A stretch of 64,000 bases of DNA from an uncultured Lachnospiraceae bacterium (GCA_905235745.1 CAJOMN010000007.1:1-64000); one strand, 5' to 3'; counted from the first letter of the stretch, positions 52,714 to 61,040 are shown. Notes: generated from the sequence alone by a model not told the origin. Numbers and translations: made by a program.

Positions 52714-54236
52714 CAGGCTTCCTCCTTCATCGAATACCGGATCAGATCTATGACATACGATACTTTATACGATACTTTCATTTGCTCGCGCTCTTCTGTT
52801 GAGATAAGATCAGATACGCTAATCCCCATTATTTCATTTTTGACGCCCAGATATTCGGTTATGTCATCATTAAGGATATCGGTAATCTTACTGGAAAAGC
52901 CTTTTATACTGTTCCTGTCTTTTTGTTTTTTCTGATGATCCTCTTTTTCTTCTGCGTGTCCAAAATACTTTTCCAAAACTTTCGAAACATCCGGGTTATA
53001 TTTGTTCTTCTCAAGAATTGACAGTACAGTTCCTGCCTGATTATGGGTAATCCCTATTCCCTTACTGTCCTCAACGATCTTTTTTTGTTCGGCTTCTCTG
53101 ATCAAATGTTTGTAGTAATTGACTGCGATTACTTCAAGAACCCTTTTATCTTCATCAGTCTGTTGCATATTCTCATTGGATGCTAATTTCAAGGACATTT
53201 CTGCCTTGTGACTCAATTTCTCGAAGGCATCGTCTCGGAAAACTACTCTTCCAAAGCCCTCTGTTTTCCGTTCTCCAATACCAATATCATAGATATTCTT
53301 TATGCGCTCCCGTGTCAAAGTGCCGGTAAAGGACAGTTTGAAAACACTGCCCTGTTCATACATCGGAACCGTCGGCAGTTTAGTTCCCCAAGTACTGTTG
53401 TATCCGTGTACAGTGACCACGGACGTTGCGCAGTAATCTATACCCAGTCTTTCAACCCCTAGCAACCCTTTCAGTTCCTCAACATTGATCCCACAGTATT
53501 CGCCGTATTCATCCCGCATAACGGTATTAGACAGTAGTATCATGTATAAGGAGCCATCCGTGATATCCTCTGAAAACGCCGTATCGATCCATGTTGGACT
53601 TTCACATTCAGAAACTGTTACTCTGCACTTTCCAAGACCCTGACTCCTGCCATTTCCAAGAGTGATAAGAGTCTCATTCCCGAAACAGTCCTTTACTGCC
53701 TGTTTCAGTTCTGTCGGTGTATCCTTTTTGGCACCTATATAACTTACAAATGTATATCCCGGAGGAATGAATTTGCTTCTGAATACTTTCTGGTCTTTTC
53801 CAGTACCTATCTTTATCTTCATGGATGAACGGGTTTCTATATTGCAATAATGCACAGTATTTCCGGAAACACGGCAGAACGTGCCAAGAGCAGCTCGTTT
53901 CATTCCCTCTTCAAACTCTCCATCAACAACCACGCTCTTGATATTACAATCGCCCTTCTTATGTTCATAAAAGCCCTTTAACGAAGGCATCAATTCATAC
54001 TCCACACCATCTGCAAATCCAACGGGATACCCATTAAGGAAGCATATATCACTGAACAATTCACTCTTGTATTTATTAAACAGCTCTTGATCGTGCGATA
54101 GTTTGCTAATCACATACCCTCTAAGAGTAATTCCCGGAATATACCTGCAGCAATCTGTCTGTCCGCTCTGACTGGTTGAGTCGTCTGATATACTAAGAGG
54201 TTCAAGGTTCTTAATCACTATGCGCCAATAATCCAT
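52713..54236 (-). CDS. csx10: Csx10-family Cas5-like RAMP with helical tail
   Basis: 507 residues. N-terminal RAMP (YWRIVIKNLEPLSISDDS, then IPGITLRGYVISKL), first glycine-rich loop GNGRSQGLGKCRV near 213, second GIGERKTEGFGRVVF near 337. Residues about 350-507 are predicted all-helical and highly charged, like a small Cas11-type module fused at the end. Csx10 is the Cas5 group of type III-D and caps the crRNA handle. GGAGG 6 bases before the ATG fixes the start at 54236, just after the Cas7 stop. Confidence 0.85.
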   Translation of the reverse strand: MDYWRIVIKNLEPLSISDDSTSQSGQTDCCRYIPGITLRGYVISKLSHDQELFNKYKSELFSDICFLNGYPVGFADGVEYELMPSLKGFYEHKKGDCNIKSVVVDGEFEEGMKRAALGTFCRVSGNTVHYCNIETRSSMKIKIGTGKDQKVFRSKFIPPGYTFVSYIGAKKDTPTELKQAVKDCFGNETLITLGNGRSQGLGKCRVTVSECESPTWIDTAFSEDITDGSLYMILLSNTVMRDEYGEYCGINVEELKGLLGVERLGIDYCATSVVTVHGYNSTWGTKLPTVPMYEQGSVFKLSFTGTLTRERIKNIYDIGIGERKTEGFGRVVFRDDAFEKLSHKAEMSLKLASNENMQQTDEDKRVLEVIAVNYYKHLIREAEQKKIVEDSKGIGITHNQAGTVLSILEKNKYNPDVSKVLEKYFGHAEEKEDHQKKQKDRNSIKGFSSKITDILNDDITEYLGVKNEIMGISVSDLISTEEREQMKVSYKVSYVIDLIRYSMKEEA

Positions 54237-54237
54237 T

Positions 54238-54795
54238 CTAATCCTCCACCTTGGTAATCCGTACCTTTCCAAATCCCCGGTTTCGCATTGTTCCAATCCA
54301 TTTGATCAGCCCGAGAATCTCAATAACCTTACCCTCGTCCAATCCGACAGGACATATGATCTCACTGTAAAGTATTATTCCCCTGTTAACGCATCTGGCT
54401 ATGCGAAGACTCCCTTCCCTTGCAATACCTTTCTCGTTAATGCTCGTGAAGGTTCTCAGGTTCGTCATACAATCCAGAACAAGGTCAGGTTTGTCTTCTC
54501 CAATCTCCTCGATGACTGCTCTTTTTACTCCGTCCGAAAGGACAAAATCGCTAAATACAATTCTCTTGCTGCTGTCATCATCACCTGACGCACCCATAAG
54601 TGTGCTTACATCTATATCATCTTGTGTCCATTCGACATATCTTTCCAATTCTTCACGGAATATGCCTTTGAACGTAGTCCCCTTGTAATACGGAAAACCA
54701 TTCTTGTCATGAAGAACAGAAATATCTTCCCCTCCGGGAACACTTTCACCATTCCCCGGAATTGCATCTGATAATAGCTCCATCTTTACTCTCAT
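54238..54795 (-). CDS. Single Cas7 (Csm3-like RAMP)
   Basis: 185 residues, one RAMP domain. VKMELLSDAIPGNGES, then PGGEDISVLHDKNGFPYYKGTTFKGIFREEL with the expected catalytic acidic region, and a C-terminal glycine-rich loop GTMRNRGFGKVRI. It should be a backbone subunit that binds crRNA and cuts target RNA every six bases. Coupled to cas10 by a 4-bp ATGA overlap. Together with the adjacent csx10 it has the gene order of the Cas7-Cas5-Cas11 fusion known from III-D2. Confidence 0.85.
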   Translation of the reverse strand: MRVKMELLSDAIPGNGESVPGGEDISVLHDKNGFPYYKGTTFKGIFREELERYVEWTQDDIDVSTLMGASGDDDSSKRIVFSDFVLSDGVKRAVIEEIGEDKPDLVLDCMTNLRTFTSINEKGIAREGSLRIARCVNRGIILYSEIICPVGLDEGKVIEILGLIKWIGTMRNRGFGKVRITKVED

Positions 54796-56243
54796 TTGCC
54801 CACCTCATTTATTGCAAGGAATGTATCCATCATTTCTATGGCATCAAATGAATATCGACCGTTCATTTTATAGAATTTCATATAATTCCCCGTTTCTGTC
54901 GCGCCCTTCTTCATAACGCTTCTCAGTTGCTTAATCTTCCCTATTCCGATCTTATTTGAAGTATCCTGAAGTTTACTGATGTTATCTGCAAATGCGCCAT
55001 ATTTCCTTTCGTCTTTGATGCGATCACATACTGCAGAATCATATTTAATTACATACGGCTTATTGGATAGCGATCCACCGTCACCCGCTATATAGTCCTT
55101 CTTAATATCATCTATAGAATCTTTGATCTCACCAAATTCAATGTGCCAATCAATAGAGCATACATTCCTGCCGTCGTCATCCGGGCTTACCGACGCACCA
55201 AATTTCTTTGCACTGCTGCACAGTTTTTCTGCCAATTCATATGCTTTATAAAACGGATACTTCTGGTGGACTATTGCTACTCCCGCACAAGCAGTGTAAT
55301 TCTTGCCATCAACGCAGTTACTCTTGCCATACAGTTTTTCAATAAAGATCCTGGCACACTCTATACCTATTCGCCCTTCTGTAACAAAGCAGATATCATC
55401 GCCTGCAGTGATTATTCTCCTAACAGGGAAATAAGGGATCCCATTGTTCATCCCAAGATTAAGCTTTCCTTCTAGACTCCCGGAATTAAGGCTCTTACTA
55501 ACCTCCTCTGTCATCTCTTTGAAAGCACTCTTGAAATCGGCATCAATTCCATTCGAAAATTTCCTAAGCCCATCTTTGACCGCATCCCAGTTTTGCGAAT
55601 CAACACGATCATATAATTCCTCGACACGCTTTCCCATTCCATTCCCGTCTATATGAACAACAGCAATGAAATTTGATCTGTTCTTCTCCATACCCAGATC
55701 TTCAAATTGTTTTGCAGGAGCATAACCGTCAGGAGTAAATTCTTTACTCTCAATGTCTTCTTCGTTCTTAACGTCTATCCTCTCGCTGTTTTCACCAAGG
55801 GATTCGGGTTTTCGAGTATTAACGTCTATTATTTCTATTCCGAAGCTTCCATGATGAAATCCTGATCTTCTTACGGACTTCTTTTTCTCTAATTCCGATG
55901 TTAGCACCTTTAAATTATCCCGGGGGGATAGTTCATTTCGATAGGCAATCGTTTTTGCGAACACTTCCAGACCATCATAATCGCGGTATATACGCTCTGT
56001 AAGCTGCATCACAAGCGTCCTGGCAGATTCCTTGTCAGGATGTTCCAAAATAGTGTGACCGCCTCCCGAATATACAAGATTTTTATCCTCGTCATACCCG
56101 CATTCGATAACATTTTTAATATATTCCGGAGACAGACACTTTGCTATGATTGCAGAATTGATGATATTATCAGCAACTTTGTTGCTGCCGAATATATATG
56201 CCTGCTTTTGCGACACTTCCAGTATTGTTATATATCTTGTCAT
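54792..56243 (-). CDS. cas10: Cas10 large subunit, no HD domain, AGDD palm motif
   Basis: 483 residues, short for Cas10. Palm 1 starts directly (ITILEVSQKQAYIFGSNKVADNI) with SGGGHTIL at 59-66. Palm 2 has VVHIDGNGMGKR near 199, and TAGDDICFV with AGDD at 280-283 instead of GGDD, then ACAGVAIVHQKYPFYKAYELAE. There is no N-terminal HD nuclease. The two metal-binding aspartates of the second palm are kept, so cyclic oligoadenylate synthesis is still possible. Its start overlaps the HEPN stop by 4 bp. Confidence 0.93.
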   Translation of the reverse strand: MTRYITILEVSQKQAYIFGSNKVADNIINSAIIAKCLSPEYIKNVIECGYDEDKNLVYSGGGHTILEHPDKESARTLVMQLTERIYRDYDGLEVFAKTIAYRNELSPRDNLKVLTSELEKKKSVRRSGFHHGSFGIEIIDVNTRKPESLGENSERIDVKNEEDIESKEFTPDGYAPAKQFEDLGMEKNRSNFIAVVHIDGNGMGKRVEELYDRVDSQNWDAVKDGLRKFSNGIDADFKSAFKEMTEEVSKSLNSGSLEGKLNLGMNNGIPYFPVRRIITAGDDICFVTEGRIGIECARIFIEKLYGKSNCVDGKNYTACAGVAIVHQKYPFYKAYELAEKLCSSAKKFGASVSPDDDGRNVCSIDWHIEFGEIKDSIDDIKKDYIAGDGGSLSNKPYVIKYDSAVCDRIKDERKYGAFADNISKLQDTSNKIGIGKIKQLRSVMKKGATETGNYMKFYKMNGRYSFDAIEMMDTFLAINEVGK

Positions 56244-56674
56244 TTATGTTTGCCTTTCATTTCTTCCAACCATTTATCTACGACAGAATATGTCTTTTCC
56301 AAAGTATCTGTTCTGACTACCATATGTACATCGTATCGTCCCTCAGCTTCCCATCCTGTGATTTTCTCATCATTCTTTCTGATATAAGCGGGTACTATAA
56401 GATCAATCCCAAGCGATTTTGCATATGAACTTAATTCAGGAATACTGTGCTTGTATAACCTGTAATTATCTATTTGCTTCCCGGATTGATATATTTGGAT
56501 CTTGATAAGTTTCTCGGTCGCCTGCTGAAGATGATATCCTGCCTGCCCCCTCATGATTTTGGCCATTGCAGCACCGGATTTTTGGGAATCATCAAGCGCA
56601 TGTCGTGCCAGTATCAGGTCGCTTTGTACCTGCGCAAATGTCAGCTTCTGCTCATCCTTATGTTTATCTTTCAT
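56240..56674 (-). CDS. HEPN-domain protein, probable RNase toxin
   Basis: 144 residues, all-helical. Two HEPN regions: LILARHALDDSQKSG and RGQAGYHLQQATEKLIKIQI (containing R-x5-H), then YKHSIPELSSYAKSLG, EAEGRYDVHMVVRTDTLEKTY, and a closing helix. This is the PF05168-like HEPN that pairs with MNT nucleotidyltransferases. Known HEPN-MNT toxins cut or trim RNA, including tRNA. Its start overlaps the MNT gene by 11 bp, and its stop overlaps cas10, placing it between antitoxin and CRISPR effector. Confidence 0.87.
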   Translation of the reverse strand: MKDKHKDEQKLTFAQVQSDLILARHALDDSQKSGAAMAKIMRGQAGYHLQQATEKLIKIQIYQSGKQIDNYRLYKHSIPELSSYAKSLGIDLIVPAYIRKNDEKITGWEAEGRYDVHMVVRTDTLEKTYSVVDKWLEEMKGKHK

Positions 56675-57029
56675 ATATTACCTCGCCATTATCTATCTCG
56701 CCCATGATCCGGGAACTGTTGCTTTTTCCTGACTTAAAGTACAAAATATCATAATGCTGACTATAGTTATTAAACTCATAGAGCTGATGGGTAAACGCTT
56801 TGTATTTTGCAGAGGTTAAGCATTTGCTCTTAGTCTTGTTTCCGAAAACAGCCAGATCGATGTCTGATTCATCCGTACATCTGGTTGTTATACTCGAGCC
56901 AAAAAGAACAACACGATCTATGTAATCACATTTTGATGCTGCTTCAATAATATTCCTTATATATTCTCTTTTATTATCAGCAACATTTATCGTTCTGTTC
57001 CCGACATCAATTGTTGTTAACTCGCACAT
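56664..57029 (-). CDS. MNT-domain nucleotidyltransferase, probable antitoxin
   Basis: About 121 residues, a minimal nucleotidyltransferase. VVLFGSSITTRCTDESDIDLAVFG carries the exact GS-X10-DXD signature near residue 45. MntA-type proteins transfer AMP onto the HEPN partner to silence it. The start at 57029 has AAGGAG 6 bases upstream; a longer in-frame ORF to 57122 has none. First gene of the eight-gene CRISPR operon; a palindrome at 57141-57158 lies over its promoter. Confidence 0.9.
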   Translation of the reverse strand: MCELTTIDVGNRTINVADNKREYIRNIIEAASKCDYIDRVVLFGSSITTRCTDESDIDLAVFGNKTKSKCLTSAKYKAFTHQLYEFNNYSQHYDILYFKSGKSNSSRIMGEIDNGEVIYER

Positions 57030-57140
57030 TTTCTGTCTCCTTGTATACTTCCCTACATTCACGGTATCAGCGCTGTCATGTCCGGGATTTACTTGTCCCG
57101 GCACCATTTTGATGATAGGCATTATAATATATCAGGTTTC

Positions 57141-57158
57141 ATCTATTAAATAATAGAT
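57141..57158. promoter_or_regulatory. Candidate operator palindrome of the CRISPR operon
   Basis: ATCTATTA-AA-TAATAGAT is a perfect 8-bp inverted repeat. On the minus strand a TATAAT box follows at 57126-57121, so the palindrome would cover the -35 region of the only promoter candidate for the operon. This is the expected place for a repressor such as an autoregulating HEPN-MNT complex. No match to a known operator. Confidence 0.4.
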
Positions 57159-57257
57159 TCTCAATTGATTATAACAAATATGAACCTTGCGGTATACTCA
57201 TAATCATCGCAGAGACGACAGAATTTATTCAACCGGAGAATATGATAGACACCTTTA

Positions 57258-58037
57258 TTATTCGGATATTACGGCATCCGATAATATAAATGTAGGATAT
57301 TGGCTATAGTTCGGATGGGTTGCTCTAAAAGTTATAAATTCTACCCCTGTCACATCGATTTCTACGTGCTGCACTGCGGATGTCCGGGATAACGTTGTTG
57401 AATAGAGCATCTTATTTTCATCATTATCGGCAAAAATCTCAAATGTATAGGGGACTTCACTTACCCACGAGTGCTCTAATACGCTGATATCCGTCGACAG
57501 TTGTGAATACTGTCTGTTGAGATAGTATGTGACGTGTGCATCGCTGTAGTTCTGACATACTATTGCCCTGACATACTTATCCCCAACCGTGTTTTCGCAT
57601 CCATTACTAACGAACGCTCCCTCGGACGCTACTATTTTCAGCGTATACAGGTTGATTTTACCGTCTTCAGATGGCATAGGCGTACTATGACTTGTGTCCT
57701 TATCGGCTTCCTGAACCGGCAGGTCAGCACGTATGGTATTATCCTGCTCATTATAAGCAGACAAACCGGTAACATGTGCATTGTAATCCGAAAGGATCTC
57801 TTTGTTTGATTTGATAACCTTCGAAAACATAATGATTGACGTTACGCACAGAATGATACTAAGTGCAATGATAAACCAAAGGGAGAATACGATTGTTCTC
57901 CCCAGACCTTGCTTTCTATACGGGGTGAGCTGATTGCTGCCAAAATCATCGTATTTAATCTCCCCTGAAGTTTCATTTTTATAGTTGTAGTTGTATATGC
58001 TATTTGTTTTATCCATATTCTCGTTTTCTGTTATCAT
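57258..58037 (-). CDS. Membrane-anchored protein with NPCBM-like domain
   Basis: About 259 residues. A short polar N-terminus, one membrane span (TIVFSLWFIIALSIILCVTSI), a linker, and an extracytoplasmic beta-sandwich (residues about 140-259) with VRAIVCQNYSDAHVTYYLNRQY, TFEIFADNDENKMLYST and EIDVTGVEFITFRATH, the pattern of NPCBM/NEW2 carbohydrate-binding modules. The start at 58037 has AAGGAG upstream. It may bind cell-surface glycans. It is separated from the CRISPR operon by a short gap and is probably not part of it. Confidence 0.7.
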   Translation of the reverse strand: MITENENMDKTNSIYNYNYKNETSGEIKYDDFGSNQLTPYRKQGLGRTIVFSLWFIIALSIILCVTSIIMFSKVIKSNKEILSDYNAHVTGLSAYNEQDNTIRADLPVQEADKDTSHSTPMPSEDGKINLYTLKIVASEGAFVSNGCENTVGDKYVRAIVCQNYSDAHVTYYLNRQYSQLSTDISVLEHSWVSEVPYTFEIFADNDENKMLYSTTLSRTSAVQHVEIDVTGVEFITFRATHPNYSQYPTFILSDAVISE

Positions 58038-58163
58038 AACTGTTCTCCTTGTATAATCGACATTATTTCCTCTGCTTTCCCGTAGCAAACTCTAGATGCA
58101 ATGTATCTTATATCCCGAAATTAGTGATAATAACAGCGCTAATTAACGTACTTTTGGTAGTAG

Positions 58164-58694
58164 CTACTTAGCATCCCGAATGTATTTGGGAACATATGTA
58201 AAATTGTACGGGATATATGCTTTAGTGAGATATCGATTATACTCGTTTAGTGCAAGCGCACTCATTTCAGGACACTCCGTTTGAAGCAGACTTGCTGTAT
58301 ACACTCCTTCCGGAAAGAATGGGGCTATTCGCTTCATCGTATAGAATTTCTCCGGCAGCTGATAGCTTGCCGGAATATAGCCCATACTCTTAAACACAGA
58401 GATATATTCCGTGTAATATCCGAAATCCAGCAGCATCATAACTCCGCCGGGAGAAATGCATCCATCCAGACAGTACCCAAGAACCTCACCATCCTTAAGT
58501 GACGTGTCATTAGGACAATATGTGCTTGAGTAAAGGACGCTTGCAAGGGTATAATCCTGCCAATACATCTGCGCTTTAACACCGTTATAAATTACGTAAA
58601 ACTCAGATGCTTTTACTAACTCAATATTTCCAAACACACCAACAAGTGTGATTGTGATTATTGTTAGGAACGATACAACGACTTTTTTTATCAT
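58164..58694 (-). CDS. Secreted protein, unrecognised
   Basis: About 176 residues with an N-terminal Sec signal (IKKVVVSFLTIITITLVGVFG, likely cut after VKASE). The mature protein is rich in tyrosine and has several cysteines (YCPND, GYCLDGCISPGG). GAGGAGG before the ATG at 58694. Family unknown; the SPGGVMMLLDFGYYT and ECPEMSALALNEYNRYL blocks are candidates for a search. Confidence 0.6.
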   Translation of the reverse strand: MIKKVVVSFLTIITITLVGVFGNIELVKASEFYVIYNGVKAQMYWQDYTLASVLYSSTYCPNDTSLKDGEVLGYCLDGCISPGGVMMLLDFGYYTEYISVFKSMGYIPASYQLPEKFYTMKRIAPFFPEGVYTASLLQTECPEMSALALNEYNRYLTKAYIPYNFTYVPKYIRDAK

Positions 58695-58942
58695 GGTTTT
58701 TCCTCCTCTTCTGGGTAGCTTCATCAATAAATCAATTGTCTTTGTGATCATAATTTAACATATAGTAAGTCGTAGTATAAGACCATATATCCTATCTTTT
58801 TTTATTACTATATATATGAACTCCGACTTTAAGTTACGCTTGTTTTGCGATAGTATTAGTTAATTTTTATTACGTATTACATTACAAATGTAGAATTAGA
58901 ATAAGCAAGTATGGGATTTATTTGTTCAAATGAGCAGAACAA

Positions 58943-59167
58943 CTATACAAGTTTTGTTCCGCATTTAGGGCAGAACTCGCCATCGTCAACTGCGGTTCCA
59001 CAGTTTAAACAATATCTTACATTCCGAGATTTTCTCGATGGTTCCTGATCATCGGTAGCGTCGCCTCTTGAAGCGGTATCCACGGCGTTACGAATCACTA
59101 ATACTACAGCAGCGATAGCAGCAATAGCAGCGATAAATCCAAGTACTCCACATACAGTTGTTGACAT
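58943..59167 (-). CDS. Small membrane protein with C-terminal zinc ribbon
   Basis: 74 residues. One membrane segment (FIAAIAAIAAVVLVIRNAV), a charged linker, then CLNCGTAVDDGEFCPKCGTKL forming a zinc ribbon. AGGAGGG before the ATG. Common in Firmicutes, function unknown. Confidence 0.75.
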   Translation of the reverse strand: MSTTVCGVLGFIAAIAAIAAVVLVIRNAVDTASRGDATDDQEPSRKSRNVRYCLNCGTAVDDGEFCPKCGTKLV

Positions 59168-59239
59168 AGCTTTGCCCTCCTATTCATTATTGAGCAATAA
59201 TAACATTAAGAAAATTAAAGATATTCTTTCTTTAGTTTT

Positions 59240-59645
59240 TCGGATTGCCGTACCGGAAGTCACAGCTGCCTTCACCAATTCGCTCTCTGCCCTCCCGGAA
59301 GCAATGATGCTCCTTGGGCCAAGAGCAGATATGATCAGTTATGGTTGATCAGACCTTGAAAATGGCTTATGAGGCCCTATATTTGGCGAATCGTATGCTG
59401 TCATATTGATTTATCATAATAACGCTTATCGTCATGATGAGTTAGCAAGTCGCGTTTATCAGGATGACTTACGCAGCCCCAAAGGGATCCACATTGTATC
59501 GTCTCCTTTATACGATGATCTTCTCATCAACATACGGTCTGAATAAACAGACCGGCGCTATTTAGTTGCTGCCCACTGTGCACTCCGCACTTCGATGCAC
59601 CGAAGCGGTAAACCACATGCTGTGCCTCCCGGTACGGCAATCCGA
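59240..59645. mobile_element. MITE-like element with 27-bp terminal inverted repeats
   Basis: The stretch 59168-59673 has no convincing gene. Its ends match as an inverted repeat: 59240-59266 (TCGGATTGCCGTACCGG, then AAGTCACAGC) and 59619-59645 (reverse complement, with only two mismatches in 27 bases). The inside is about 350 bp with no transposase. This is the form of a non-autonomous transposon or the ends of a decayed insertion sequence. I see no clear target-site duplication. Confidence 0.55.
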
Positions 59646-59673
59646 TATTCAATTGTCTGGATGTTAGTCCGTT

Positions 59674-60288
59674 TTACCTGTAATACTTATCATAGGCATC
59701 CTCAAATGTATCGCCTATATCGTACTTCGGTGTATAATCGACCTCGAGCGTTACATTTAAAAGGTCGATCTTTGACGAGACTTCATCCGTCTCTCTCTGA
59801 AGCCGGCGTATTATCCCTTTTACGGCATCCCGGTCAAAGTCTATGGTACTTACCGATCTGATTGTATATATATACGGCGTTTGATTACCTTCGGCATTGA
59901 TAAGAAAATCTTTGCCATTTGTGGTGGTTTCGGATGATTTTAGCCTGGAAAGATTCTCAAATCTCGATTTAGCCTCCTGTTTAGCTTTGTTGGAGGCAAT
60001 GGCTGCATCTATGTCGATATCAGCCAGAGCCTTGGCCTTTCCAATGGCCTTAGAGAGCTTATCCCTTTCCTCGAGAACATCCAGATACAGCTCTATGACT
60101 TTGTCTGCTGCCATATCTGTCTGCCTCTTTATCTCGACGGTCTCATTCTCTGCCTTGGAGTTGCTCTTATTCCGGAGATGTTCTTCCTTGGTACGGGTTA
60201 CATTCGACGTATCCGCCAGAAACATAACTGCCTGGTTTGATATGTCGTTTAAGTGATTCTGCATTCTGAAAGCTTCTTTTAATATCAT
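59674..60288 (-). CDS. Hypothetical coiled-coil protein
   Basis: 204 residues. The first 110 are largely helical and charged (KAENETVEIKRQTDMAADKVIELYLDVLEERDKLSKAIGKAKA). The rest is mixed (TPYIYTIRSVSTIDFD, then VTLEVDYTPKYDIGDTFEDAYDKYYR). No known domain. AGGAGG precedes the ATG. It lies 12 bases after the sigma4/alpha-CTD gene and is probably in its operon. Confidence 0.6.
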   Translation of the reverse strand: MILKEAFRMQNHLNDISNQAVMFLADTSNVTRTKEEHLRNKSNSKAENETVEIKRQTDMAADKVIELYLDVLEERDKLSKAIGKAKALADIDIDAAIASNKAKQEAKSRFENLSRLKSSETTTNGKDFLINAEGNQTPYIYTIRSVSTIDFDRDAVKGIIRRLQRETDEVSSKIDLLNVTLEVDYTPKYDIGDTFEDAYDKYYR

Positions 60289-60300
60289 GATTGTTTCCTC

Positions 60301-60861
60301 CTATAAACTTATGTCATATTCTTTTAAAACTGCTAATATCTCGTTAATACTATTAGATCCCTTATTTCTGAGAGATCTTAGGCCCTCCAGGCCAAGGTCT
60401 CTAATATCGCCCAAGGTCTGTATCCCGGATCTTCTTAAGATCATATGCGACCTTACCGAAAGACCAAGGTCATCTATATCCAGAAGATAGGGATTGTTCT
60501 TCACGACAGAAAGGATATTATCCTTTGTGTCCTCCGGATCGATCGGCAATTCATTGCTGTAATCCGTTATAGTATCAGGAACGGCCTTCGTTGCATTCCT
60601 CCTGAGAGTATGCTTTATCCTTGATAACTCGCGTTTGACATGGTTGAGTGAAAGCCCCATTGCGGATGAAATATCCTGCGGTGAGTATCCGTCTATGTAA
60701 TACCGCCGGAATATCCGGTATCTTGACGAAGTAAATAGTCCTTTCCATATAAGACCATAGAAATCGCTGAGCAGACACAAAGCGTACTTGTCAATATCTT
60801 CAGCCGAAAAGCCCATGTCGGACAGAGCATTATAAGGATATGCACTCATAATATCTCCCAT
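60301..60861 (-). CDS. Sigma-region-4-like HTH fused to an RNA polymerase alpha-CTD-like domain
   Basis: About 186 residues. Residues 30-80 contain a sigma-factor-region-4-like HTH (YYIDGYSPQDISSAMGLSLNHVKRELSRIKHTL). Residues about 125-186 match the helix-hairpin-helix RNA polymerase alpha C-terminal domain (LGLSVRSHMILRRSGIQTLGDIRDL, then LRSLRNKGSNSINEIL). The two modules recognise, in the polymerase, the -35 box and the UP element. AAAGGGGG 8 bases upstream supports the start at 60861. I infer a transcription regulator; its own promoter is preceded by a palindrome that recurs nearby. Confidence 0.8.
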   Translation of the reverse strand: MGDIMSAYPYNALSDMGFSAEDIDKYALCLLSDFYGLIWKGLFTSSRYRIFRRYYIDGYSPQDISSAMGLSLNHVKRELSRIKHTLRRNATKAVPDTITDYSNELPIDPEDTKDNILSVVKNNPYLLDIDDLGLSVRSHMILRRSGIQTLGDIRDLGLEGLRSLRNKGSNSINEILAVLKEYDISL

Positions 60862-60882
60862 TTTCATTTCCCCCTTTCGAAC

Positions 60883-60927
60883 ATTATATTTACGTCTTCT
60901 ATCGTGCGACAATAAACCCTTGGTTTA
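60883..60927 (-). promoter_or_regulatory. Promoter and abutting palindrome of the sigma4/alpha-CTD gene
   Basis: TTGTCG (-35, 60912-60907), 18-base spacer, TATAAT (-10, 60888-60883). The palindrome TAAACC-CTT-GGTTTA at 60913-60927 touches the -35 box on its upstream side, the place for a class II activator. The same arrangement recurs at 61151-61194. Confidence 0.6.
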
Positions 60928-61040
60928 GGTTATATCTTTCCGCTGTCCTATCCTTGGTACGCTACCTGACTATCAGGTCTCGGCGAATACTTCCCCGGAT
61001 CCTCTGCCATGACAGCAGAACAGTATTATGTTTTCAAGGA

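Noticed and set aside
48268..57029. CARF or SAVED effector, or cas1/cas2, within the effector operon
   Set aside because: Every gene was read; none shows a CARF pattern, and no intact adaptation gene is present in the window.
59595..59861. An 88-codon plus-strand ORF
   Set aside because: It straddles the right end of the inverted-repeat element and the antisense of the coiled-coil gene; no ribosome binding site.
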